Notes under the pieces: generated by a model
What the model was told of the DNA's origin: nothing
Databases searched by the model: none
Seen by the model: the letters and a program-made list of their open reading frames with translations, nothing else
Translations under genes and position numbers: made by a program
From: a virus
Length of the DNA: 25,080 nt
Virus record (IMG/VR): IMGVR_UViG_3300023196_001487
Span: 4,394-29,473 of that record
Strand: one strand, 5' to 3'
In this document: positions 6,050 through 14,621 of the stretch, in pieces
Layout: each line of letters starts with the position of its first letter
Numbering within the stretch: the first letter of the stretch is position 1

Positions 6050-7220
6050 TTGATGTTTCCTCTTCATCTTGAATAATTTCATCTGACTGTTCAGGTTCTG
6101 AAATATCAATACCTGCGTCAATCTTAGAATAAAGATTTAAGAAAGAATCTTTTGTGTCATCATCAAATCTGGCGACACATAACTCAACTGCTTTCTTTTT
6201 ATCTGAAAAGATTGCGAATGCCTTGACAATGTGGTCAAGTCTTCTGGTAGAGATAATCTCGTCAACTCCACCCTCGAAAAAGGTCTTTCTAATAACCTCT
6301 GCCCAAGTACATAGATTTTCTGCAAATGCATCATCTATCTTACCATACTTCTTCATAGAACCAAGAATAATCTTTTCTTCTACTTTTTTTGCGGCATATG
6401 GTTGTTCGATAGTGATAGCAAATCTTTCTAAGAATGCTTCGTTTAAGACATTCGTTCCGATAAATCTACCATCCTCTGAACCCTTACCTTTAGTATTGGC
6501 AGTGGCCATAACATTGAATCCTTGTTTTGGTGTGACCCACTTATTTACTTTTTTCAAGTAAACACCTTTTCCTTCAAGAACAGGTTGTAAACACATAAGT
6601 TTATTAGAACCTAAATCACACTCATCCAATAGAAGAGTACAACCTCTTTCCATTGCATCGATGACTGGGCCAGGTACAAACTTGGTCTCACCGTTAACAA
6701 GTCTGAAACCACCGAGTAAATCGTCCTCATCAGTTTCGATTGTAATGTTAACTCTGATTAAGTCTTTTTTCATTTCGGCATGAATTTGCTCAATCATTAA
6801 AGTCTTACCGTTACCAGATAAACCAGTAACAAATACTGGGTAAAACATATCAGATTTTGAAATCTGTTTAATTGTATTGTAGTGACCCCAAGGTACGAAC
6901 CCTTCGAACTTCGAAGGTATCAAGTTTTGAAAATCAATTGATGTCGCCATTAGATTTACACTTGTCGGTGCAGGTGCCTCTACAGGTTGATTAATGATTG
7001 GTTGAACTGATTGCACAACCTCCTCGACTGATTTTTCATTAGTCGTTGGTAATTGATACTTACCATGTCCACATTTGAATTGTGGTTTCTTTAACCAAGA
7101 AGGGTTTTGAAAACCATTCTTTTCTGCGAAATCGTTGATTTCAAATCTAGTAACTACGGCATTATCGCCGTAATCTTTAGACATCGCAATCACGAATTCT
7201 TGTTTTTTAGGTGTCAACAT
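6039..7220 (-). CDS. cobS: MoxR/CobS-type AAA+ ATPase
   Basis: The 393 residues comprise an N-terminal winged-helix-like segment (about 1-55), a Pro/Val-rich linker (60-90) and an AAA+ module. The module has Walker A GLSGNGKT (133-140), Walker B LLLDECD (196-202), sensor 1 ATAN (239-242) and ERF (265-267), a likely arginine finger. The pattern matches the MoxR/CbbQ/CobS clade. CobS is the ATPase of cobaltochelatase, and cobS-like genes are frequent in T4-like cyanophages, where the function is unproven. The gene just upstream encodes its usual kind of VWA-domain partner. Start ATG 7220 has GAGG about 10 bases upstream, and the gene has its own TTGACA promoter. MoxR/CobS membership is strong; a chelatase role is uncertain since no CobN-like subunit is seen. 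Confidence 0.85.
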   Translation of the reverse strand: MLTPKKQEFVIAMSKDYGDNAVVTRFEINDFAEKNGFQNPSWLKKPQFKCGHGKYQLPTTNEKSVEEVVQSVQPIINQPVEAPAPTSVNLMATSIDFQNLIPSKFEGFVPWGHYNTIKQISKSDMFYPVFVTGLSGNGKTLMIEQIHAEMKKDLIRVNITIETDEDDLLGGFRLVNGETKFVPGPVIDAMERGCTLLLDECDLGSNKLMCLQPVLEGKGVYLKKVNKWVTPKQGFNVMATANTKGKGSEDGRFIGTNVLNEAFLERFAITIEQPYAAKKVEEKIILGSMKKYGKIDDAFAENLCTWAEVIRKTFFEGGVDEIISTRRLDHIVKAFAIFSDKKKAVELCVARFDDDTKDSFLNLYSKIDAGIDISEPEQSDEIIQDEEETSNGL

Positions 7221-7254
7221 TATATAGTCCTCTCTTTAATTATCATCTATTATT

Positions 7255-7284
7255 AGAATATCAGGTAAATCGTGTTATTGTCAA
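7255..7284 (-). promoter_or_regulatory. Promoter of cobS-like gene
   Basis: CCTTGACA (TTGACA at 7284-7279), an 18-base spacer and TATTCT (7260-7255) read toward the AAA+ gene at 7220. The CCTTGACA context recurs at three other minus-strand boxes in this window. Confidence 0.55.
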
Positions 7285-7292
7285 GGCCTAAA

Positions 7293-9488
7293 TTAGGCAA
7301 TGTTTTCAATGAATTTGTTGAGTAATTGACGATTTAGTGTCTTTTTTGTTGCGTGTTTAAGGAATTCACGGGCCATTCCGGCAGTTTTCATATTATCTTT
7401 AAACTCATAATCAGATTTTTCTTCAAGTTTTTGACCCCTTGGTAGGATATAGTACTCATCATATCCAGCAACTTTACATACTGACACTTTATCTTTTGAT
7501 AATTGTTTTTGAATTTTTGCAATCTGTTCATGGTTGGCAGGTTCATATTGATTTAAATTATATGCTTTACAAATCACATTTAAAGGAACTCTACCATTTT
7601 TACCTGAACCTGCAATAAAGAAACCTAAAACAGAAATATTAGGTAATTGTTTTTTAAGTAATTTTAAATATGCCTCTGTTTGAATCTGACCATACATTCC
7701 GTTAATAATTGTTGATGCACCAGTTTCTGGGCAAGTAATATAAACATCTTTACTACTAACATTGTATGAACCATTTGGTTGTAAATAATCACTATCACCA
7801 ATTTTTGGAGACCACCACTCACTATGAGTATGACTTTCACCATCTGTCAAATAAACAAGATTTAGTTTTTGAACTTTATTTTCTGACATAAACTTTTTAG
7901 TCATTTTGTAAGTAGTTATGATTGCTTGATTGAGTGGTGTACCCCCAAGATTAAATCTACTAGGTATCCATGTACTTCTAATATAATGACCATCTGTGCA
8001 GTATAATTCAGAATAACCCCATGAGTAAGTCATGGCAAGTAATTCTTTCATCATCCACATGGTTTCTTGTTTAGTCATTTTATTAGTAAAGAACTCAAAC
8101 AAATTGAAACGACCAAAAGTTAAATCATTAAGTACTTCGTCTTGCATTTCTTTGTGGTCATCATTTGTGTTATGTTTGTATCTATCTGAAAAGGCAAGAA
8201 CTTGAAAAGGAATTTTTACTCTTTGACAAAACCAAATTAAGTTGTAAAGTTGAATAAGTGTAAATCTCATATTACCTGACATCGAACCTGACCAATCAAG
8301 ATACATAATCATACCGTGATTAGTAGAACCAGGTATCGTAGTAATCTTTGCGAATAAGTCTTCATTATATCGATAACTGTGAAGTTTAGTCATATCAAGA
8401 CTACCTGTCTTTGAAACAGTCGCTCTTTTGTATGCATCAGCAGACTTTTTCATTTCAAACTCTTTAACCATGTACTGAACAACTTTTTTGTTTTCATTAA
8501 AGATTTTGTCCATTTCTTGTTTAACTGCTGTATCAAAATCAGGGTGATGTCTTTTTGTAAAATCTTCGTTTAACTCTTCCATAATTCTTTTATATGATAA
8601 AGTAATTTTTGACATTTTAAGACTTTTAGGAATATTTAAGTACAAACGGTCTTTTGCTTTTTCGTCAATACCATCTTTCATTGCTTTAGAATATGCATCA
8701 TCAGTTTCAGACCTTAAGTCACCCTCTGCATTTTTCCCACCCTCTGGGCCACTTGAAGTATTAGTGGTTTCAACTTCTTCTTTTTCTTCTTCATCATCAT
8801 CACTTGGTGTGGCCGAAGTAGTTTCTTGTTCATCTTCGTTTTCATCTTGTTGTTCTGATGATTGAGATTCTTGTTGTTGTTCTTGTTCTTCATCACCATC
8901 TGATTGTTGATTATCAGATTTGGTTTCACCATCTGGCATCTCTTCATCTTTATGTTCTTTGTGATATTCACAAAGTTTTGCGGCAAGACTAATTACATCT
9001 TCTGGTGTTTTACATTTTGCAACTTCATTAATAAGTTCTAACTCTTCTGGTGTCGTTGTACCAATCATACCAGTTTTGTAAAAAATATTAATCTTGTCGA
9101 TAATATTAAGAGTTGATAAATCCTTGTCTTTTAATCCAAAGAAATTCTTTTTAATTAACTCTTTATAACCTTTTTCAAAAGACTTTCTAGAACCAGGGTA
9201 TTTGTTTTGAAACATTTTTTCAATTCGGGCATCCTCAATAACATTAACAACCCCATGGTCAATCTTTTGATGATGAATACTTTCTAACATACTTAACGGG
9301 GTATATAATGCATGACCGACTTCATGACATACGAACATCTCATAAACATCGTCAGATAATTCTTGTTTGAAAATTGGTAATACTAACTCTCTTGATTTAA
9401 CATCAAAAGAAGCAGTCTGTGCTTTTTTATGTACTACGTGAATGTCTTCTTGAGAAAGTAGTTTTGCAATCGTTGATTTCTTATTCAT
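7293..9488 (-). CDS. cobT: CobT-like metallopeptidase/VWA protein
   Basis: This large 731-residue protein has three parts. Residues 1-180 form a zinc-peptidase-like domain with HEVGH (55-59) and a downstream NVIEDARIE (82-90) that could supply the third metal ligand, as in gluzincin-type enzymes. Residues 181-245 are a very acidic, low-complexity Glu/Gln/Ser/Asp linker, as in CobT. The C-terminal part holds a von Willebrand A domain with the MIDAS motif DWSGS (398-402) and a later YLTDGES. VWA proteins of this sort partner MoxR/CobS ATPases, and such an ATPase follows 72 bases downstream. Start ATG 9488 has GAGG 7 bases upstream. The pair may form a ring-shaped remodelling or metal-insertion machine; its substrate is unknown. 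Confidence 0.8.
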   Translation of the reverse strand: MNKKSTIAKLLSQEDIHVVHKKAQTASFDVKSRELVLPIFKQELSDDVYEMFVCHEVGHALYTPLSMLESIHHQKIDHGVVNVIEDARIEKMFQNKYPGSRKSFEKGYKELIKKNFFGLKDKDLSTLNIIDKINIFYKTGMIGTTTPEELELINEVAKCKTPEDVISLAAKLCEYHKEHKDEEMPDGETKSDNQQSDGDEEQEQQQESQSSEQQDENEDEQETTSATPSDDDEEEKEEVETTNTSSGPEGGKNAEGDLRSETDDAYSKAMKDGIDEKAKDRLYLNIPKSLKMSKITLSYKRIMEELNEDFTKRHHPDFDTAVKQEMDKIFNENKKVVQYMVKEFEMKKSADAYKRATVSKTGSLDMTKLHSYRYNEDLFAKITTIPGSTNHGMIMYLDWSGSMSGNMRFTLIQLYNLIWFCQRVKIPFQVLAFSDRYKHNTNDDHKEMQDEVLNDLTFGRFNLFEFFTNKMTKQETMWMMKELLAMTYSWGYSELYCTDGHYIRSTWIPSRFNLGGTPLNQAIITTYKMTKKFMSENKVQKLNLVYLTDGESHTHSEWWSPKIGDSDYLQPNGSYNVSSKDVYITCPETGASTIINGMYGQIQTEAYLKLLKKQLPNISVLGFFIAGSGKNGRVPLNVICKAYNLNQYEPANHEQIAKIQKQLSKDKVSVCKVAGYDEYYILPRGQKLEEKSDYEFKDNMKTAGMAREFLKHATKKTLNRQLLNKFIENIA

Positions 9489-9515
9489 TTGGATACCTCA
9501 TCATCATCTATATAC

Positions 9516-9545
9516 ATAATGACAGGTATTTGGCCTGATTGTCAA
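9516..9545 (-). promoter_or_regulatory. Promoter of cobT-like gene
   Basis: CCCTTGACA (TTGACA at 9545-9540) is followed after 18 bases by CATTAT (9521-9516), reading toward ATG 9488. The -35 box is perfect and the -10 is weak. The upstream part TTTTTAACCCTTGACA resembles the uvsY promoter. Confidence 0.45.
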
Positions 9546-9555
9546 GGGTTAAAAA

Positions 9556-10701
9556 TTAAATGTGGTCGTTACCGTAATTCTTCCATATATCAAAAACTTC
9601 AATGTTTTCAGGGGTTTTATCACTTGGCCAAGATTTGAACACTATGTCGCACCCTGCTTTTGCGTTAATTTTCACTACTTTTCCACCTAATTCTTTAATA
9701 TAGTGTTGAACTAATAGGATATAACTGCCATCTTCGTTTGTAACGCCTTCTTTAAACCCTGTACTAGTAAATGCAACTTTAAGTGGTTGAACCATGCCTG
9801 ACGGGTCTTGAAGCACTCTTTTTGCGACTGCTTCTGCCTGTTTCTCTCTAACAATCATTGTATTGCCAAAGTAATCATAAGTCATATCTAATTTCTTAGT
9901 TAACCAACTTAATGCGATGTTATCTCTAGGATGACAACTTCCACCATCACCTAAACCAGGTTTCATATATTTTGCACTCATTAGTCTGTTATCACATTTT
10001 GATAATACATCGCAAACAAAATTTGCATCTGCATTTTTCATCTTATCTGCGGCGTGTTGAATCATATTTACAAAGTTAATTTTTTGAGTAATGTAAGTGT
10101 TATAGAACATCTTAACCATTTCTGCTTCTTTGAAATTACACGATTGAATTCTTGGATTGTTTTCTGCGATTGACCTATAGAAATCGATTAATATCTTTGG
10201 TCTATAATTTGGTCTTCCACCATTTGAACCATCGCCACCTTCAAAATCACGACCTATAATAAATAGTTCAGGATTTTTAAAATCTTCTGCAACAGTACCC
10301 TGTGCAATAAAAAATGGACTATAAACATAATCAGCATCAGTTACAAGGTCTCTAAGTTTATTATCGTTTGTTGTTGGTAATACAGTTGAGATAAGAACAA
10401 TTAATTGTGGTTTCTTTACAAACTTATTTAATTCAGTTAATGTTTCTTCAACTGCTGAGTAATCAAAATCTTTAGGTGCTAAATGAGATGTAGGAGCTTC
10501 TCCACCATATCCGTCTTCATGAGGTGTTGGAACTGAAACAAAAATGATTTCTCTATCACTCATTGCTTCAAATAAATTTTTACGACATATCGCAAGGTTA
10601 GATACTTTTGGGTCATACCCAGTTACATCATGGCCTTTTTCATACGCCACATCACTACATGGTTTTCCTAGTTTTCCTAAACCAACAAATCCTACTTTCA
10701 T
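9556..10701 (-). CDS. UDP-glucose/GDP-mannose dehydrogenase family protein
   Basis: The 381 residues follow the nucleotide-sugar dehydrogenase plan. There is an N-terminal NAD-binding GLGKLG (7-12), then VSVPTP (55-60). The central helix has EAEMVKMFYNTYITQKINF (192-210) with the conserved K197 and N201, and the active-site loop GDGGSCHPRD (251-260) contains catalytic C256. The family's usual loop is GGSC-F-P-K-D, so H257 and R259 replace F and K. These enzymes oxidise the C6 hydroxyl of a nucleotide sugar to a carboxylate in two NAD-dependent steps. The C-terminal substrate domain looks shortened. AGGAG sits 7 bases before ATG 10701. It is probably part of the surface-sugar cassette, although a 50-base gap separates it from the genes upstream. 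Confidence 0.82.
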   Translation of the reverse strand: MKVGFVGLGKLGKPCSDVAYEKGHDVTGYDPKVSNLAICRKNLFEAMSDREIIFVSVPTPHEDGYGGEAPTSHLAPKDFDYSAVEETLTELNKFVKKPQLIVLISTVLPTTNDNKLRDLVTDADYVYSPFFIAQGTVAEDFKNPELFIIGRDFEGGDGSNGGRPNYRPKILIDFYRSIAENNPRIQSCNFKEAEMVKMFYNTYITQKINFVNMIQHAADKMKNADANFVCDVLSKCDNRLMSAKYMKPGLGDGGSCHPRDNIALSWLTKKLDMTYDYFGNTMIVREKQAEAVAKRVLQDPSGMVQPLKVAFTSTGFKEGVTNEDGSYILLVQHYIKELGGKVVKINAKAGCDIVFKSWPSDKTPENIEVFDIWKNYGNDHI

Positions 10702-10753
10702 TTTAATACTCCTATTTCTTTAAATGTTTTACTTATATGATATATATACATTT

Positions 10754-11530
10754 TTATTTAGTTGTTTCTAAGAATGAAACATCAAGTTCTTTATAGATAA
10801 ATTCCATAATATTCCTATGAGATTCAGCATTTGGATGTGCATCTATCCCACTAATTCTTTCATATTGACCTGCTCGTTCTAAAAAGTTTATCAGATGAAA
10901 TCCACCTAATTCATTAAAACACGGCCATCCCATAAATGTATCTTCTTTTATCTGTAAAGATAATGGGTTCTTTATTAAGTGTTCCATAGATTCTTTTTTA
11001 AACAACTTTGCTTCTTTATCTTTTTCAAAGTAATTTGACATAGGATTTAACATTTGAAACATTTGTAATTTTATATTTCTAGATTCACAAATACATTGTA
11101 ATGAATAAAACAATTGTAAATTCTTATTAATAATTTGTTTAGGTGTTGGATACTCACTAGAAAATGTATTTAGATACCATTGATTTAAATACTCGTAATC
11201 AAAAACTTCTCTATCAAGTTTTTTATCTACCACATCTTTTCGTCTTGGTACAAGTGTTCTCCAATCATCTTTATGTTTAATCATAAAATCTTGTCTTGTC
11301 CACTCTGTCCAACCAACTATTACATAATCAATTTTATCGTGTTTAGATATTTCAGAAACAACTCTATTAAAGATTATTTCGTTTCCAATACCACATATTG
11401 CAAGATTGATAACATTAGTATTTGTTTTTTCAGAAAGTAACTCTGGCCACATTTTAAATTCAAGAGGCATTGGTTGTGCTGACTTTGGTTGTTCTTTATC
11501 TGTAAAACTGCAACCACCTACAATAATCAT
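10754..11530 (-). CDS. SGNH-hydrolase-like protein 1
   Basis: The 258-residue protein looks like the SGNH/GDSL superfamily. GCSFT (6-10) would hold the nucleophile S8, GIGN (47-50) corresponds to block II, VGWTEWTR (72-79) sits where the GxND block lies (N replaced by T), and GIDAHPNAESH near 228-238 supplies the D230/H232 pair of block V. It is related to the gene immediately upstream, with GCSFT, a G-W/M-T-E block, an ALNP/MLNP segment, and D-A-H-P followed by H. Members often remove or add acetyl groups on sugars, but no substrate is evident. It starts in a 4-base overlap with its paralogue and ends the long gp55-to-SGNH gene chain. Confidence 0.68.
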   Translation of the reverse strand: MIIVGGCSFTDKEQPKSAQPMPLEFKMWPELLSEKTNTNVINLAICGIGNEIIFNRVVSEISKHDKIDYVIVGWTEWTRQDFMIKHKDDWRTLVPRRKDVVDKKLDREVFDYEYLNQWYLNTFSSEYPTPKQIINKNLQLFYSLQCICESRNIKLQMFQMLNPMSNYFEKDKEAKLFKKESMEHLIKNPLSLQIKEDTFMGWPCFNELGGFHLINFLERAGQYERISGIDAHPNAESHRNIMEFIYKELDVSFLETTK

Positions 11531-12237
11531 ATTTCATTTCCTAATATTTTTGCAAATTCTTTATGTGCTTTTGAAGTTGGATGAGCATCTGATGTATGAT
11601 AAGACTTATCATTTTTTTTGTTCCACGATTGAAGAGAAAATCCACCAACTTCTTTCATAAAAGGAAACCCTATTAAAGTACCATTATCCACAGTATCAAA
11701 TCTAGGATGATTCATAATATGTTTGATAAACTCCATGTCATCAAAAATATTTGGTAAAGGATTTAATGCTGCAAAAATTTTATATGGTATTCCTATTTTT
11801 TCTAAAACAGATTGCATAGTTATAATTTGAGTATAAAATCTATATACCATTCTTTTAGTTCTAGGGTCGTAGTCTCTTATCATTTTTCCATTTAAAAGAT
11901 TTCTTGTTATTTCCGTCATACCAATAACAACTAGACCATCTTTACTGGATGATAACAAATCATAATCGTCAATAATCTTTTGTATAATATGTTCATTTGA
12001 AGTACCATCTTGCCCATGATTAACAACAGGTGTTTCTAATATTTCACCAAGATATTCTGGCCAACATTTTTGTATAACTCTTACATAGTTTGTAATATTA
12101 CGTAATTCGCCCAATCGTGGTATTTCAGTATCCTCATCAAAAATTGTTTGTGACAGAGAACTAACTGCTACATCAGTTTCATATTCATAGTGTGTAAAAC
12201 TACAACCATATGTAAATAATCTAGAATACTTTGACAT
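11527..12237 (-). CDS. SGNH-hydrolase-like protein 2
   Basis: A tandem paralogue of the downstream gene. From ATG 12237 (236 residues) it shows YGCSFTHYE with GCSFT at 11-15 (likely nucleophile S13), HGQDGTSNEHI as block II, IGMTEITRN as the third block and TSDAHPTSKAH near the C-terminus as the Asp/His block. The frame extends five codons upstream to a TTG. ATG 12237 is preferred because AAAGGAAA lies just before it, and that upstream sequence would otherwise be coding. It overlaps the carbamoyltransferase end by 17 bases and the next SGNH gene by 4. A sugar esterase or acyltransferase role would fit the neighbours but is inference. Confidence 0.68.
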   Translation of the reverse strand: MSKYSRLFTYGCSFTHYEYETDVAVSSLSQTIFDEDTEIPRLGELRNITNYVRVIQKCWPEYLGEILETPVVNHGQDGTSNEHIIQKIIDDYDLLSSSKDGLVVIGMTEITRNLLNGKMIRDYDPRTKRMVYRFYTQIITMQSVLEKIGIPYKIFAALNPLPNIFDDMEFIKHIMNHPRFDTVDNGTLIGFPFMKEVGGFSLQSWNKKNDKSYHTSDAHPTSKAHKEFAKILGNEI

Positions 12238-13543
12238 TATATTTCCTTTCAAAATTTAACGCATCTGACCATGTATTAACTATTGGTTGTCCTTTAATAT
12301 TCAAAGAAGTGTTTAAAAGCATTGGACAACCTGTTTTAGCATAGAATTCTTCCAATATAAGGCGGGCTACAGAGGTATTTGTTTGTTCTACGACTTGTAC
12401 TCTGGCAGTACCATCAATATGCGTTACTGAACTATAATCATGCATTGCTTTTGATACAAACTGCATATATCTATTCTTTCGTCCTTTAAAGTAGTCATCA
12501 AAATGCTCCTCTAAAATCATAGGTGCAAACGGACGATATTTCTGTCTTTGTTTAATAGTATTAACTGTATCCTTTACATCGTATCTAGGGTCTGCAATTA
12601 ATGAACGATTACCTAATGCTCTTGGGCCAAACTCTGCACGACCATTAGCAATACCACAATACTTGTGTTTTAATAAATGTTCAACAACTTCTTTTGGGTT
12701 AACATACTGATTAATATTATAACCAAGATACGGATGTTCCCAATCCAATCTTATACCATTAACTAATGCAGCTGCTCCTAACGATGAACCTGCATCACCA
12801 GGTGAAGGCATAATCCATATGTTATAATAATCTAAAAGTTTACTATTGGCAACACAATTTAAAGCACATCCACCTGCTAGTATTAAATTTTTCTTTGTTG
12901 TATATCTTAACAATTCTTTTAATTTTGTTTCATACAAATTCTGAATTGATGCAGCCAAATCTTCAGGTCTTGCATTTGGTAAAATGTTACCAACACCTCT
13001 GTGATTGTTTTGTTCTAACAAATATTCTAAATCGTATTTGGGTTCGCCGAATGCAGCCATACCCATAGTAATATATTCTTCTTCATTTGGTTTCAATCCT
13101 AATCTTTGTGTAATCGCTGAATATAGTAATCCAAGTGAATAAGGATACCTAAATGATTTTATTTTTTTCATATTATCCCAAATGGTAATTGTTTCCCATT
13201 CACCTATGGCGTCTATGACAATAATATTACAATCATGAAAAGGTGCCGTTAAATAGCCTGCGGCTGCATGAGTTTGATGATGTCTAAAATAATAATTATA
13301 TTTTCTTCTAGGATATTCTATTCCTTGACCTGCAAAAATTCTTCTAGTGTTTTTCCAAAATGGTGATTCATAATATGCGATGTTATCGTAAGTATAAGGT
13401 AACTGTTTTAATGATATCCACTTATCATTTTTAACTCGACTGTATCTTTCACTATGCGATGCATGTAAAATCTTTTTTCCTTCTAATACAGTTACACCTG
13501 CATCATGAAATCCCTCTGATACACCAACATTAATCATCTTCAT
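12221..13543 (-). CDS. NodU/CmcH/TobZ-type carbamoyltransferase
   Basis: The 440 residues carry the family's landmarks: INVGVSEGFHDAGVTVLEG at the N-terminus, ASHSERYSRVK, HHQTHAAAGY (the metal-binding histidines of the Kae1-like domain), IDAIGEWET, LAGGCALN, PGDAGSSLGAA, then EFGPRALGNRSLIADPR and RQKYRPFAPMIL of the YrdC/C-terminal part, and LNTSLNIKGQPIV. These enzymes make carbamoyl-AMP and move the carbamoyl group onto a hydroxyl of a sugar or antibiotic. Bacterial members are usually longer (about 550-600), so this is a compact version; such genes are known in T4-like cyanophages. It overlaps the SPASM-like ORF upstream by 14 bases and the SGNH gene downstream by 17. Confidence 0.92.
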   Translation of the reverse strand: MKMINVGVSEGFHDAGVTVLEGKKILHASHSERYSRVKNDKWISLKQLPYTYDNIAYYESPFWKNTRRIFAGQGIEYPRRKYNYYFRHHQTHAAAGYLTAPFHDCNIIVIDAIGEWETITIWDNMKKIKSFRYPYSLGLLYSAITQRLGLKPNEEEYITMGMAAFGEPKYDLEYLLEQNNHRGVGNILPNARPEDLAASIQNLYETKLKELLRYTTKKNLILAGGCALNCVANSKLLDYYNIWIMPSPGDAGSSLGAAALVNGIRLDWEHPYLGYNINQYVNPKEVVEHLLKHKYCGIANGRAEFGPRALGNRSLIADPRYDVKDTVNTIKQRQKYRPFAPMILEEHFDDYFKGRKNRYMQFVSKAMHDYSSVTHIDGTARVQVVEQTNTSVARLILEEFYAKTGCPMLLNTSLNIKGQPIVNTWSDALNFERKYNVKVF

Positions 13544-13862
13544 TTACCGTACAATATTTTTTACATTTGTAATAAGCATTATCATAGTTTTCCCATGATT
13601 GAGGTAGTGTTTCATCAAACCACTTTCCCTTGAGTATTTTACTTAAAGGATTTTTGTATATATTATAATCATCCTTATTATCCATATACTTTTTCATGAT
13701 ATGTTTATTTTTTGATTCTTTTCCTTTATACAATTCCTCAATGTCTGTGTTATCAAACTTGTAGGCAATGTTACTTAAATAACAACATGGAAAAACTTGT
13801 CCGTCTGGGTTAACAATAACAAGTTCATCGTTTTTCCATTCACAACTAATACACTTACTCAT
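13530..13862 (-). CDS. Stand-alone SPASM-like iron-sulphur domain
   Basis: This 110-residue protein is cysteine-rich in the pattern of the SPASM/twitch domain that normally forms the C-terminus of radical SAM enzymes. It has CISC (4-7), then VNPDGQVFPCCY with C26 and C27, and finally C100 and C104. The phrase N-P-D-G-x-V-x-P-C-C is typical. Its ATG overlaps the stop codon of the radical SAM gene as ATGA. The two therefore look like one enzyme divided into two chains made by stop-restart translation, with this part holding the auxiliary cluster. A frameshifted single gene is the alternative. Overlap with the carbamoyltransferase start is 14 bases. Confidence 0.75.
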   Translation of the reverse strand: MSKCISCEWKNDELVIVNPDGQVFPCCYLSNIAYKFDNTDIEELYKGKESKNKHIMKKYMDNKDDYNIYKNPLSKILKGKWFDETLPQSWENYDNAYYKCKKYCTVNEDD

Positions 13863-14512
13863 TTTCTTAAAACCTGTTCTTTGCCATTCTCATCAATAAA
13901 ATTAAATGTATCACTTTCTCTAAATCTATTAGAATCAAAATGACGCCAATATTTAGCACCATAATCTTTTGCAAGTTGTTCAATTTCTTTTAAGTGTGGT
14001 CTATTGTGTTCAAAGACAACTGTTTGTGCCATTGGTGTTGACCATGTTTCAGATAATGTTTTCATATTGTCTAATGTTTTTTGTAAATTACATTTTCTAC
14101 GATAGTGACTATGCATTTCTTGATTGATACCATCAATATCAAAATACATTTTTAATCTCTTGCCACATAGTATACCAAGTTTCCAATAATAATCTTCATC
14201 TCTGATAGAACCATTTGTTGTGATTTCTATTCTGCAATTACTTGTATCAATAATATATTCACACATGGGAAATAAATCTTTGAGCATCATTGGGTCACCC
14301 CATGTTCCACAAAACTGAATCTCATCTAGTTCGTCTAGTGTTTCTTTTGGAAATGCTTTTTTAAAATCATCAATTGACCATTGGACAAGTGGTAACCATT
14401 CAGCAGTTCCACAGCCATTGGGATTTATCCTATCACATTGAGGACAGCCTGCATTGCAAAAATTAGTTATTGATAGACTAATCTTTCTTATTGGTGTGTC
14501 GTTCCACTTCAT
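13859..14512 (-). CDS. Radical SAM protein (core domain of split SPASM enzyme)
   Basis: From ATG 14512 the protein has 217 residues. IRKISLSITNFCNAGCPQC contains the CxxxCxxC cluster ligands C19, C23 and C26. EIQFCGTWGDPMM takes the place of the GGEP-type SAM motif, and IEITTNGS follows, as does a later FDIDGI strand. The frame is open eight codons further to another ATG, but GAGG lies 7 bases before ATG 14512, so this start is chosen. It lacks a C-terminal cluster domain, which is encoded by the next ORF starting within its stop codon. Neighbours (carbamoyltransferase, SGNH proteins, sugar dehydrogenase) suggest tailoring of a sugar or peptide; the substrate is unknown. Confidence 0.88.
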   Translation of the reverse strand: MKWNDTPIRKISLSITNFCNAGCPQCDRINPNGCGTAEWLPLVQWSIDDFKKAFPKETLDELDEIQFCGTWGDPMMLKDLFPMCEYIIDTSNCRIEITTNGSIRDEDYYWKLGILCGKRLKMYFDIDGINQEMHSHYRRKCNLQKTLDNMKTLSETWSTPMAQTVVFEHNRPHLKEIEQLAKDYGAKYWRHFDSNRFRESDTFNFIDENGKEQVLRK

Positions 14513-14621
14513 GTTTATCCTCGTAAATATATACATCAGATTTTTCTCTAGGTTTAAAGTAACCTAAAAAAGTATTCCAATATAACAATGTATATAATTT
14601 TATTCTTTTAAGTTTTTTCAT
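14478..14621 (-). CDS. Small ORF, 47 residues, basic
   Basis: The frame runs from ATG 14621, which overlaps the gp46 stop as ATGA, to TAG at 14478. It encodes a basic N-terminus (MKKLKRIKLYTLLYWNTFLG) followed by a charged tail. The N-terminal third could be an amphipathic or membrane-associated helix. It overlaps the radical SAM start by 35 bases. I recognise no family. The 4-base overlap matches the coupling used by every adjacent gene here, which supports it as real. Confidence 0.55.
   Translation of the reverse strand: MKKLKRIKLYTLLYWNTFLGYFKPREKSDVYIYEDKHEVERHTNKKD

Noticed and set aside
6154-6561. Plus-strand ORF of 135 residues opposite the AAA+ gene
   Set aside because: It lies wholly antisense to a gene with clear Walker motifs, has no ribosome site and resembles no family.
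8714-8986. Minus-strand ORF of 90 residues rich in Met, Lys and Asn
   Set aside because: It is the shifted frame of the acidic Glu/Gln/Asp linker of the CobT-like protein; its composition is an artefact of GAA/GAT-rich codons read out of frame.
13859-13862. Programmed -1 frameshift joining radical SAM and SPASM frames
   Set aside because: No convincing slippery heptamer is in frame at the junction; ATGA stop-restart is the simpler reading and is common in this genome.
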